A stretch of DNA of 64,000 bases, taken from NCBI GenBank assembly GCA_037178625.1, contig CM074141.1, positions 1,860,001 through 1,924,000 on the forward strand, read 5' to 3'. Made by a program: the position numbers and the translations under genes. The notes beneath the pieces were generated by a model that searched no databases, was not told the DNA's origin, and saw only the letters and a program-made list of their open reading frames with translations. This stretch comes from Skeletonema tropicum. Taxonomy: Eukaryota; Bacillariophyta; Thalassiosirophyceae; Thalassiosirales; Thalassiosiraceae. Each line of letters starts with the position of its first letter. The first letter of the stretch is position 1. Positions 22,301 to 30,182 of this stretch are shown here, piece after piece.

Positions 22301-23070
22301 ATATGGAATGCTTCCATCATGTCAACGTAGTCTTTGCGTGTAGTCTCATGAGCGTCACGCATTTGAATAGTGTTACCACACCATTCTACTACTCCCGTCT
22401 CGTAGAGTAAGTTAATACCAAGTTTCTTAAGCGCATCCGCGCCGAGAAGAACATCATACGCACACGGACTGTCAAAGACTAATGCCTTGCATTCGTCGAA
22501 GGTGCGATTCTTATCAAATTCTGGTAGCTTGACGTTTCGTAGCCGAGCTACAGATTCTACTTGCATTGTTCCTGCAAGTGTATTGACGCCTTTGCCCTTT
22601 TTCAAAAGCTGAGTCTGCGCGTCTTTTGGTAGTACTCGCTTGTGTATAAGCGTGCGTGTGGATCCCGAATCTAGCAGAACTCGGAGGATCTTTTCGAACC
22701 TGACTCCACAAATGGTTTGAGAAGTCATAATGGTAATGGGTGTCATATTATCTGGTAGTGACTTTGTCGAACACTTCGGCACTGTAATAAAATACGACAC
22801 AAGATGGTGTCCTTCTGGGTCTTCATCATCTTCAAGTGACAATTCGTCAGAGATAGTGTTTCCAAGAGAGTAAAATGAATTGAGAGAGGCATCATCGTCA
22901 GGATCGATGTCATGTTGAGTTAAACAAGTATAGAAGGAGGACTCATCATCTAAATGGTCACTACATAAAAGATTAACTGAAGAGTCAGAACTATCTAGCA
23001 CTGCTTCATCTATACAAACATATTTGGGAATTGCATCGCTATTTCCCATGTGCTCTCTTGGCACGGCCCT
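19342..23070 (-). CDS. gypsy pol: protease, reverse transcriptase, RNase H, integrase
   Basis: About 1,240 residues without a stop. Domains in order: aspartic protease (LLDSGSTRTLIHK), reverse transcriptase (WVSDLRQLNKIIKRNVYPLP, FFSKLDIS, LPMGLKCSP, YIDDVGVF with the YxDD box), RNase H (YDIYTDASDFQMGAVL, IEKELLSIV, HTDHKNL), and integrase. The integrase has its His-His-Cys-Cys finger (HAILGHPGN, CDVCQREK) and Asp-Asp-Glu core (VAVDCIGPW, HDNGKEFVG, NAICERMHQ), and a short C-terminal domain. Reverse transcriptase before integrase marks gypsy rather than copia. All key residues seem present. The frame follows the nucleocapsid UGA without a shift, so the protein would be made by stop-codon readthrough if the element is active. 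Confidence 0.93.
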   Translation of the reverse strand, partial: RAVPREHMGNSDAIPKYVCIDEAVLDSSDSSVNLLCSDHLDDESSFYTCLTQHDIDPDDDASLNSFYSLGNTISDELSLEDDEDPEGHHLVSYFITVPKCSTKSLPDNMTPITIMTSQTICGVRFEKILRVLLDSGSTRTLIHKRVLPKDAQTQLLKKGKGVNTLAGTMQVESVARLRNVKLPEFDKNRTFDECKALVFDSPCAYDVLLGADALKKLGINLLYETGVVEWCGNTIQMRDAHETTRKDYVDMMEAFHIQREEEWLGYEDDYFDNYATSILDAKYDKVDIDEVVKQQDHLNDDQKEDLRRLLSKYSKLFDGTLGVYPHKKFHIDLTDDAKPFHARPYPVPKIHEATFKRELKHLVDIGVLAYQGPSEYASPTFIIPKKDGRVRWVSDLRQLNKIIKRNVYPLPRIQDILRKRPGYKFFSKLDISMQYYTFMLDEESQDLCTIVTPYGKFKYLRLPMGLKCSPDIAQGVMEDILRDLEEIDVYIDDVGVFNDDWKSHIEVLDKVLTRLQDNGFTINPLKCEWGVKETDWLGFWLTPTGLKPWKNKVNAILQMQKPTNIKDLRMFIGAVNYYKEMWPSRAHVLKPLTDMTGKKTFSWTPEMEEAFKKMKAILCQDCMSAYPDHNKRYDIYTDASDFQMGAVLMQSGRPVAYFSRKLNSAQRNYTTIEKELLSIVMTLREYRTMLLGADIHVHTDHKNLTFPNLNTQRVLRWRMYVEEFNPTIHYVPGPKNILADTFSRMPTDADEAEPASEMDKQHEDNFSLCYHFVRLSEDDPPDDDVMVGKSTIEESNFCYHTPWITPGKTIDYDERNSASAESDAVPHTSVLDDPELVECFLNLPQLAAANESPLRWENVHEMQQTDDQLQEYLQRQRFPDRYRYKMIEGHPILVHTKPGDNPDTQWKIALPLNMIPQTIAFYHAILGHPGNKRLRESLQARYYHPQLRSFCERHHCDVCQREKLDGPGYGHLPEREMHEAPWTEVAVDCIGPWKIEVNGQECELNALTCIDTCTNLVELVRLDNKTAEHCRDKFSQSWLARYPLPARCVHDNGKEFVGYEFQRRLEVLGIKDVATTSRNPQSNAICERMHQTVGNILRTTLKSNPPQNLQQANDILDEALSTVMHALRSNVGTAIGSAPGALVFGRDMFINLPLVADWHTITNRRELIVNESLRRHNAKRRRYDYVVGQRVLKKRHKPAKLGDRTEGPYNVTQVHTNGTVTVLLRPGITERINIRRVIPYRE

Positions 23071-23799
23071 TCATTCGCTGTCGCCATACAAGTTGGGGTC
23101 AGCGTTCATAGTATCATCATCGCTGCTGCTGCTGCTGGTGTCACCGTTGAGGTGGACATGATGACTATGGCTCTTGGACTTAGACTTGGAAGAGCGCTTG
23201 GACGATTTCTTGCTGGCCTTCTTCTCGCTTTCGACACTGCTGCGAGAACTGGCTGTGGTGTACGATTCGTCACCATCGCTGGAGTCAGAATCATGATCGG
23301 CGTGATGAGAATGTTGCTTCTTCCCATCGGCATCGGACTTGTATTTCTTGCGAGAAGGCTCTCCTTCTTTATTCTTCGGGTTCAAGCGGCATTTGCCCCA
23401 AACATGATCAGCATCTGGATGATTGGGACACGGATCATTGTAACTCAATCCGCGCTTGGAGCTACCTTGACGCCTGTCATCGTAGTCACGCTTGCCGTAT
23501 TCCTTGCGACGGCGTGTATCACGGCTTGATTTGCCACAATTCTTGTCACGGCGAGAAGATCTATCCTCGTCGTGCTTCTTGGGCTTGAGTTCACGACGAA
23601 GCCTGCTGATGGTTCCATTGGCTACCTCTTCAGTGTGGATCATCGTCATGTACTTGGTGATATCATCCCGAGTATCAGTCTCGTAAGTTTCTTGCACGTG
23701 CATACTGGGCCACATGCTTCTTGCTGAAGCAACTGATGTACCAATCCTTGAGTTCATCTTCGGATGGGTATGCCTTGATTCCTTCGAACCACTGGGCAC
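23071..23799 (-). CDS. gypsy gag, nucleocapsid part
   Basis: The open frame overlaps the capsid part; the meaningful sequence begins near 23675. It is strongly basic with Ser/Lys/His runs, and contains CPNHPDADHVWGKC, a C-x2-H-x4-H-x4-C knuckle expected to bind RNA. It ends with TGA at 23071-23073. The pol frame continues in the same phase immediately after that stop, without an ATG nearby, which suggests a readthrough-type gag-pol link. Confidence 0.75.
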   Translation of the reverse strand: MPSGSKESRHTHPKMNSRIGTSVASARSMWPSMHVQETYETDTRDDITKYMTMIHTEEVANGTISRLRRELKPKKHDEDRSSRRDKNCGKSSRDTRRRKEYGKRDYDDRRQGSSKRGLSYNDPCPNHPDADHVWGKCRLNPKNKEGEPSRKKYKSDADGKKQHSHHADHDSDSSDGDESYTTASSRSSVESEKKASKKSSKRSSKSKSKSHSHHVHLNGDTSSSSSDDDTMNADPNLYGDSE

Positions 23800-24295
23800 A
23801 GTTCAAAATCAACTTGAAACGTTTGTTAAAGGCATGAGGTTCTTGATCAAACCGTTTCTTGCAATCATGCTCGAGATAACGGAACAAAGTGTCTTGCATA
23901 TTCGTCGAATTGGTGTACTTGGCCAAGAACTTCTCAAAGAAAGGCTTGAAACTGCCCTCACGTTCCATCTCGTCGTCATCGATGCCTTCTTCTTCCAAGA
24001 CAGTTTGCATGTCTTCTCTGGCATCGCCAGTAAGAAGGTCTGGAAGGAACCTGAAAAGGAACTTATCCTCCCCGACGTCTGGTGCATTCTTGTAGAGCTC
24101 AGGAATGGTGTGAGTGAGTAGGACCTCAACACTTGTACCATCGTTCTGATACACTTCATTGGTTACCTTGTCACCGTTGAAGCTACCGCCGTTGAAGCGG
24201 GTTGTTTTCTGTACCGAAATCTTCGGCATCTTCTCAAGCTTCGCCTGATCCGAATTCATATCAATGCACGGCTTCTGCATAAGAACGTGGCTCAT
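23675..24295 (-). CDS. gypsy gag, capsid part
   Basis: ATG at 24295; 206 residues; acidic-hydrophobic capsid-like sequence with no enzymatic motif, including FKPFFEKFLAKY and RFKLILNCAQWFEG. It ends at TGA 23675-23677. The nucleocapsid part lies in the +1 frame and overlaps, so a one-base forward shift close to CGA-GAC-TGA would join them (RD then DTRDDITKYM). A slow stop codon at a +1 shift site is a known retroelement device, but a simple mutation is equally possible. Confidence 0.75.
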   Translation of the reverse strand: MSHVLMQKPCIDMNSDQAKLEKMPKISVQKTTRFNGGSFNGDKVTNEVYQNDGTSVEVLLTHTIPELYKNAPDVGEDKFLFRFLPDLLTGDAREDMQTVLEEEGIDDDEMEREGSFKPFFEKFLAKYTNSTNMQDTLFRYLEHDCKKRFDQEPHAFNKRFKLILNCAQWFEGIKAYPSEDELKDWYISCFSKKHVAQYARARNLRD

Positions 24296-24348
24296 TTTGC
24301 GGAGATAATTGCGGAGATAATTAGTGGGTTTGTAGGCTATTTAAATAG

Positions 24349-24565
24349 TGTTCTACCACTGTCGGTGAATGACTGTAATAAACACGGAGTTCGTTGAAAG
24401 TGTTGGTTCAAAGAAGTTATGAGACGTTATCACTACAAGTTGGCTTCTCATGATCGCCAACAGCTAATCTTTCTTATTATCGAGAATCCTAATCGCCAAA
24501 CCATCTACTCAGAGAATCTTAGGAATCTCTTAGGCAATGACCGTACCTGTGTACTGGGCATAGCA
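24349..24565 (-). repeat. 5' LTR of the gypsy element
   Basis: 217 bp, TG...CA ends on the plus strand as written (TGTTCTACCACTG to GGCATAGCA). Same as the other LTR apart from one missing C after ACCTGT. Confidence 0.95.
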
Positions 24566-24570
24566 CGATC

Positions 24571-24612
24571 CATACTTAAAGTATGGTCGACCATCTTAAA
24601 GTATGGATCGCT
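24571..24612. repeat. Palindromic insertion target of the gypsy element
   Basis: To the right of the element, CATACTTAAAGTATGGTCGA leads into CCATCTTAAAGTATGGATCGC. Joined to the left flank (GGAGCGATC, 18881-18889), the pre-insertion site forms a near-perfect inverted repeat of about 50 bp around TCGA. The element has therefore landed in one arm of a cruciform-prone sequence. Confidence 0.8.
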
Positions 24613-25577
24613 CCACGAGGGTCCTACGTAGGAATAAATTTTGTAACGACATCGGCGAAGCACCACCATCCCTCACCATGACAGCCGCTACACTACTACG
24701 CCTATAACTATAATCAAACAATGAATTACAGTATTATATTAGTAAACGAGTTCTCCATAGTGTGTTCTCGACCGTCGATGCGTTGGTTGTATTGTATTTG
24801 CCCCCCCACGACGCCCCCTCCGCTGATATATACAGGGCATATCTTGTGCATTTCTACCGATGTGCCGCTCAATATCATGTATTAAACCGAAGGTAATACA
24901 GTAAGCCGACGCCTCATAATGCACAGTAGTCCTTCCATATGTATCATAATCAATAAACTGCGGCTAAAGTACGACATGCTGGCATCTATACTTGTCCTGA
25001 TCCAACTATGCCATTGAAAAATATTTTTTTCATTCTCCAAATCCGCCAACACTCCGCCACCATCAATACCGCTATATTATCACTCCCTCACCCGTTCCCT
25101 CAGCACCGACACGTTCCATATATATAGCACCGTTGTCCTGTGCATTTGTTTAGTGATTGATGGAGTTCATGGGTCGATTCTCCACCATATCCATCTGCAC
25201 ATCTTTTGTTCAAAATATCGCCCGCCTCGTCTCATTTCGACCACCACAACGTCAATAATAGGCCGATCCGTATGGTTCAAAGACCAACAGTCATCGCAAT
25301 AGGGTTAGGGATTGGACCCGTGCAATATTCATTGCCATATGAGCCAGTCATGGGGTTGCTTTAGGGACCTACACAGGAACCATACTTTAAGTATGAAGTG
25401 GTAAGTTTTTTTGAAGTGCTTTTATTTCATTTGTATTCGGTCAAAAATAAAGTGGTGATAGTCTTTCCTTATGTATTAAAATTCACAGTAGATTTCGATT
25501 CTGCCCTCATTTGCTTCTGAAAACGGAGTTATCGTTAAGTTATAAGGGTGTGAAATTAAAAATCATACTTAAAGTAT
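24571..25577. repeat. Four copies of a 15-bp palindrome CATACTTAAAGTATG
   Basis: CATACTTAAAGTATG at about 24571 and 25563, its reverse complement CATACTTTAAGTATG at about 25382, and a one-base-shorter version at about 24592. The paired inverted copies (24592 and 25382) could be ends of a short DNA transposon; around them GGGTCCTACGTAGGA and AGGGACCTACACAGG are loosely inverted. The enclosed sequence is non-coding. Confidence 0.55.
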
Positions 25578-25785
25578 GAAAATGGGCGTTTTTTTCGCGC
25601 CGGCCGCGCCCGAACGATATCTTGAAAACGGCACTTTGGTGCCGTTTTGCCAATGGGCTCAGAACCGCAAGGGCATGAAAACGGCAAAAAAATGCCGTTT
25701 TGCTACTCCGACTTGTTAGTGTCAAAGCTAGCGAGTACGTAAAGTACAGCTCCTTTTGTGTTTTTGTGATTCTTCGTTTACGGCT

Positions 25786-26411
25786 TAGCGTAATGGAATT
25801 TCACCATTTTTGGAGGGGGTTGAAAATTGCAGGTTGAAATTTCAGAAATTTCAGAAATTTCAAGGGATTAAATTTCACTCTAGCTTATCCTGAGATAGTC
25901 GTAATACTTTGCACTCTGCAGTCAACACATCACTCTAAGAGAGACTGTCAGCAAGCTTCTTTCCAAGCATCTTCTTCGCATCCATGATATGACGGAGGTT
26001 TTCCTTCCCTCGAAGAAGTGCAACACCAGTTGGATCCTTCATCCTATTCCTATCCTTCACAAGAATGCTGTTCTTCAGAGGTTTGGCCCTACGCTCACAA
26101 TCCATCGATCCGACAGTTCCCATAGACATTAGAGGCTTAGCAACCAATCGATAGAAGTCAGATGATCCTGCATAACATTCAAACCACGTGATGCGACCAG
26201 AAATAGCACCAGTTGATTCCACATACTGTACCACATTTTTGATACTAAAAGACTTGTTATTTTTGTGCTACGTGTTGGTTCAGTACCATCCGTTCGCGCC
26301 AGAATTTTTGTGAAATTTCATTGTTGGCCAAAATTGGTGCAACTTTCACCCTGTAAATTTCACGAAAGTTGCAGTAGTGAAATTTCACCCTTTTGAAATT
26401 CCATTACGCTA
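25786..26411. mobile_element. Deleted hAT transposon with 8-bp target-site duplication
   Basis: Perfect 18-bp terminal inverted repeats TAGCGTAATGGAATTTCA (25786-25803, reverse complement at 26394-26411) are flanked by exact 8-bp direct repeats TTACGGCT (25778-25785 and 26412-26419). Eight-base duplications and ends of the YARNG type are features of the hAT superfamily. Subterminal GAAATTTC motifs recur inside both ends. The 626-bp element still carries the 3' part of a transposase gene. Confidence 0.9.
25935..26258 (-). pseudogene. hAT transposase C-terminal fragment
   Basis: An open frame of about 105 residues ends at 25935 without a usable ATG. The part MDCERRAKPLKNSILVKDRN with RMKDPTGVALLRGKENL fits the hAT dimerisation region (ER-x-FS, basic patch, RNRL, then L-x-x-NL). 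With the element's hAT-type ends, a C-terminal remnant of its own transposase is the best reading. The catalytic part is absent. Confidence 0.6.
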
Positions 26412-26435
26412 TTACGGCTGTCACTCGAATAGTTA

Positions 26436-26914
26436 CTGTACGGCTGGGTTCAAATGAGCACTTTGAACTGGGGGACCACTATTTTTTATGTTCTCGTTGG
26501 AATATTTTCCTGCTTTTTTTTGCATGACACGGGCCATAACTAGTAGCATGTCATAGAAAATTAAAAAGTGCAATTTTATATGATTTTGAATGAGCTGAGT
26601 GGTCCCCCAATAATATTGATACATTTGTTAGAAATCTCTTTTTAAGAAATTTGATGGACATATCGAGTGCCGGTCCAAAGTCATATTAATTCCCATGTAC
26701 CGATGAGTTTTACGAGACAATCATCACTCAAAGAGCTAAACCATGGCGAAATAGCCTCTCCTACGGCCGCCAATAACACCACAACTACTGGACTTACGGG
26801 CCCATACCAAACAGAAATCTCATCCTGTAGGTCCATAGGATCTCATTGATACCTCATTCAACGTCTAACTCGTAATCTAGAGTTCAAAGTGCTCATTTGA
26901 ACCCAGCCGTACAG
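26436..26914. mobile_element. Tc1/mariner-type MITE, 479 bp, TA target duplication
   Basis: Perfect inverted ends of 34 bp starting CTGTACGGCTGGGTTCAAAT (26436-26469) and mirrored at 26881-26914, each next to a TA dinucleotide (26434-26435 and 26915-26916). A second inner inverted pair GGGGGACCACT / AGTGGTCCCCC lies at about 26470 and 26598. No coding capacity. TA duplication points to Tc1/mariner. Confidence 0.88.
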
Positions 26915-27024
26915 TATTGTAAAGGGTAAGATGAGAGTGATGGTAGAATTTTAGATTTTATATATTGACCATGACTGACATGATGTTATGTGTGCTGATT
27001 TGATACTATTGACGTTTGTTGTAG

Positions 27025-27566
27025 GACAATTATCCAACCCAGAGTTTAACGCAACAAAAAATTTACTTCCAGAAGTATACACTTCATTAATCGAAAAGGG
27101 TATGATGCAGGGTGGACGAACACGACAAGTGAAAGTTGATGTATGCGTAAGCGATGATGATACAGTATCTAAAGAATTATTAGAAAAATTGGGACTTCTT
27201 TGCAAATCAGATGATGATGGAGTTGCAAGAGTATTCTTGGATTGTGGCGACGAGACGACTACTCCAACTCCTGCACGTGATGTGGTATTAAAGCACTGTG
27301 GGAAAGTTATTAGTGATGCACCACCATCCGCCATAATCGCTGTTGGACCGGAAAGAGGATGGACATCACAAGAAGCGGCATTGTTTGTCAATGAGTGTGG
27401 ATTTGAATCAGCCACATTGGGGAATAGTATTCTGAGAGTAGATACAGCTGTTATTGCCAGTCTTGGTATTGTTAGTGCTGCGTTGGATGAGTGTCACATA
27501 GAAAGGATACGGAAGGCGGGCAATGATTCTAAACGTCAACGAATGAGTGATAAGAATAGAGACTAA
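27025..27566 (+). CDS. RsmE-like methyltransferase, terminal exon
   Basis: About 180 residues of the SPOUT methyltransferase domain. GPERGW, the LGNSILRVDTA knot and the following helix are the cofactor-binding signature of RsmE. The tail is basic (KRQRMSDKNRD). In the cell such a protein would modify organellar small-subunit rRNA. The stop is at 27564-27566. Confidence 0.8.
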
Positions 27567-27675
27567 CTCGAGTTTGAACCTTATCAATTTCTGCACAGAA
27601 TAGAAATGCTAACTTCCTTCGCTTCCGAACTGACGAAAGCACTTGAATCTCCTGATTGGGTTGCACAATCAATAT

Positions 27676-27816
27676 CTAAGTTGTTAATGCAGCAGCCACT
27701 GCTTTCCTCAGCTGGCTCTCTCTATAAATCAGCGCACCTATCTCATCTTCCTCTCCACTACTGTCGTCTGGTGCTGTGCTTTTGATGACATCTTGGTCTA
27801 AGTATAAATCTTTCAT
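27676..27816 (-). pseudogene. Truncated N-terminal fragment of the cysteine-repeat family
   Basis: From ATG 27816 a 46-residue frame contains GEEDEIGALIYRESQLRKAV, clearly the same block as EEEDDVGALIYREVQLRKAE in the genes at 9429 and 39041. It stops right after that block; no cysteine repeats follow. It is either a decayed copy or a captured first segment. Confidence 0.6.
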
Positions 27817-28134
27817 GACATCATGTTGTAAAAGTAAAAGTATCAAAGGTAAATCTGGCTGGAGAAGCTTGTGGTGAACGAAGCTTTGGGATGTCCTAAG
27901 TAATACGCCGTTAAAGGTACCAAGACGTCTTACCCTTGCATTGGAATGGAATAACGATGCGACAACCAAGAGTACTTACTCCTAAGCGATTGTGAAGAAA
28001 ACGATGACTGTTTGATACACAACATCATGGTGCGACAGACGATCGATATGTAGGCAGGCAGGTTGGCGAAAGAAGAGGGATTCGTACGTGGGCGGTGGGC
28101 GATCGAGAGAGCGAAAGATTTGAGAGAAGCGTCG

Positions 28135-28418
28135 TCATCTTGAGCTACGATAGGAATTAATAATAGATCCACCGCCACCTCGGAAGATACTCCTAAATGC
28201 GTTCGCCAAAGTCACAACTACTATCCACATCACCCACGCAAGAACGGCAAACATGAACGTAAAAGAGCAAATATTATCGGGAAGGAACACAATGCTACAG
28301 CGTTCACCATAGTAGGTATATATGTTTAACGACGAATAGAGTAGTCCTCTGCAACAACATCCAATCATCGAGTTAACAGCTTCCCAGACCAAAAATACCG
28401 TCGGTAGCTTTGATCCAT
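28135..28418 (-). CDS. Possible small single-pass membrane protein with a 50-nt intron
   Basis: ATG at 28418 begins MDQSYR; a possible intron 28349-28398 (GTATTT to TTGCAG) joins in phase to GLLYSSLNIYTYYGERC and then a hydrophobic helix FTFMFAVLAWVMWIVVVTLA, ending at 28135. It would be about 77 residues and divergent from the gene at 28471 with only some 50 bp between starts. The intron is short for this genome. It may be spurious. Confidence 0.25.
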
Positions 28419-28470
28419 TTCTGCACGCTACTTGACAAAAAAGGAGTGCATACAAGAAATCCGATCCGAC

Positions 28471-29931
28471 ATGACCGACTCGATGACGATGACCTATCAC
28501 TCCAACATACTGACCAATCTCCCCACCAAGCTGCACTCGGCAGCCTTTCCCTCTCCAGATGAATCGCCCTCCTCTCAAGATTTGATTATTCTAGTCTCCA
28601 CAATCGCTGTCATGTGGGCGGCAATTTTTTCTGTCTTGCATCGATATCTTCATCCGTATGCCATGAGGCAGCAGTGGCTGAAGGATGCTATGGGACGTGA
28701 ATATGATCGGTGAGTTTATATTGATTGATGATGCATCCTCTGCCGGTGTGTTTGCATGGACAATTGTTGCGTCTATTTTTCTTTGGCTCGTTTCGATGTT
28801 GTGTGTTCTGTGTTGTTCCGTTTCCTTCCAAATTTTATATACTGATCAGCCCTTCTCTCTCCACTTATCATACGAACACTCCAATAGAGTCGGTCTATCC
28901 ATGTGCAAAGCCCTTCGAGTCAAATGGACACGACAGCGCTACATTGAAATCATGCTCAACGATTGGCCCAAAATGCAAGGTGAGTTGAAAGTGTTGTTGT
29001 GTTTTGATTGTGCGCTTTAGTTTGCTTTGTGCTTTTTCATAATAGCCTCACTGGCATATATATTTCTTCTTTCTACAAAGGGATCTATTTACAGCACTTT
29101 ATCGGAGGCGCTCTCTGTCTTCCCGCTGTATTGGGATGCACTGACGCGTGGGCTGCCAATCTAGCATGTTTAGGAGTGCTTAGTGAAATGGGATGGTGAG
29201 TACTTTTGTTCCACGAAAGGGCTCGTGGATTTGTCATTACAAAGAAATGTACATCTAATCACGTTGTATATGGTGATCTAACAACTCTTTTGTCTACATC
29301 ATCTAAAAACAGGGAAATGTCCGACATGGCAGACATTGTCATCACACGCTCCACAGCAATCGATGGCAAAGAACGTGTTCCTGATACACTAGTCATGATC
29401 ATGAGTATCCACCACTCCATGACATTAACACTCGGTCTTCCACTTGTCATGAAATACAGACAATTACGCACATTGCACTTGCTAACATTCAATCTACAAT
29501 GGGCAGCAGCTCTCGCCATATCGGCAAATGAATACTGTAAAACATTGGATCTCAAAAATCAAACGCAATTATGGACATTTCGAATTGTGAATGGGATATG
29601 TTTTGGAATTATGGCGTGGATGAGAGGTATTTATTGGTTTTATTTATGTGCGCAATTGCATATGAGATTGCTTGAGGATGAAGAGTATACTATGATGTGT
29701 GTTGGCATTGTGATTTATGTATTGATCACGGGATTTAACGTCATGCTATGTATCTACCCGTTTGGAAAGAAGATGTTGAAGTTCGGTCCTAGATCTAAGA
29801 AGGTGGAGTTGGTTGCTTTGGATGAGGGTGAAGTAGTATTGGATGATGAGGATGCCTCGAAGAATGAAGGCGGTGTGCGTGTGTCTCTTAGTACCAACTC
29901 ACTGATGGAGAAAGGGGACACTTGTAATTAG
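28471..29931 (+). CDS. Four-exon multi-pass membrane protein, TLC-like
   Basis: Exons 28471-28709, 28888-28979, 29081-29195 and 29313-29931. Donors are GTGAGT in all three introns (178, 101 and 117 nt), acceptors CAATAG, ACAAAG and AAACAG, and the phases agree. The product is 354 residues with about seven hydrophobic segments, an IHHSMTLTLGLPL stretch and LACLGVLSEMGWEMSDMAD. The His-His within a membrane helix and the overall layout recall TRAM-LAG1-CLN8 (TLC) lipid-sensing or ceramide-synthase-like proteins, but this is weak. The C-terminal 60 residues are charged and probably cytoplasmic (ALDEGEVVLDDEDASKN). The first intron uses an acceptor 38 nt past an earlier CAG, because only that one keeps a sensible frame. 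Confidence 0.7.
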
Positions 29932-30182
29932 GAGATTGTGAAAAGAATACTTTCAGAAACTATAATCCAAGCTTCTTCAGAAGGCTAGAGTTATACCCGT
30001 CCTCGGAGCGGCTCTAGTCCCGTATATTCGTGACTCACAGCGTTAGGAGTAAGAAGCTTGTTCCCGCCGCCGCACGCACAATATTTTGATTGGGGAAAGA
30101 CAAAGAAGGGGAATAAACATTTGTACATACTCATGTGCTGTAGAAGTAATACAATGACGTCACAATAACTTAGGACGATCCG
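29932..30182. other. Convergent intergenic spacer
   Basis: About 250 bp between two converging genes; nothing recognised. Confidence 0.4.

Larger units (their letters stand above)
18885..24570 (-). mobile_element. Complete Ty3/gypsy LTR retrotransposon with CGATC target-site duplication
   Basis: Element 18890-24565 on the minus strand. Two LTRs of 218 and 217 bp differ by a single-base indel, begin TG and end CA, and are bounded by identical CGATC (18885-18889 and 24566-24570). A purine-rich tract (GGTGGGGAAGAG on the minus strand, 19108-19119) touches the 3' LTR. Internal coding order is gag, nucleocapsid, protease, reverse transcriptase, RNase H, integrase, which defines Ty3/gypsy. Near-identical LTRs and a clean duplication mean a recent insertion. 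No usual tRNA primer-binding site is obvious next to the 5' LTR (the sequence there reads CTATTTAAATAGCC). Confidence 0.95.
25732..27566 (+). pseudogene. RsmE-type 16S rRNA uridine methyltransferase, 3' part, interrupted by two transposons
   Basis: The last exon (27025-27566, after acceptor TTGTTGTAG) encodes the SPOUT C-terminal half of an RsmE-like N3-methyluridine rRNA methyltransferase: IIAVGPERGWTSQEAALF, GFESATLGNSILRVDTAVIA. This is the SAM-binding knot. A donor GGGTAAG gives a 99-nt intron (26926-27024). If the hAT element and the MITE are removed with one target copy each, 25732-25785, 26420-26435 and 26917-26925 join into one open frame that meets the exon in phase and reads TRIVIVKGQLSNPEF, which fits the family. 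Earlier exons (PUA-like N terminus) are not found. The gene is thus probably broken here; alternatively both elements sit in an intron and the reading is chance. Confidence 0.6.

Noticed and set aside
23050..23529. 159-residue hydrophobic plus-strand frame
   Set aside because: Antisense to the charged nucleocapsid region of the gypsy element.
28850..28887. Earlier acceptor CTGATCAG for the second exon of the membrane-protein gene
   Set aside because: It would put exon 2 in a frame without sense; the acceptor at 28886-28887 keeps the frame that reads VGLSMCKALRVKW.
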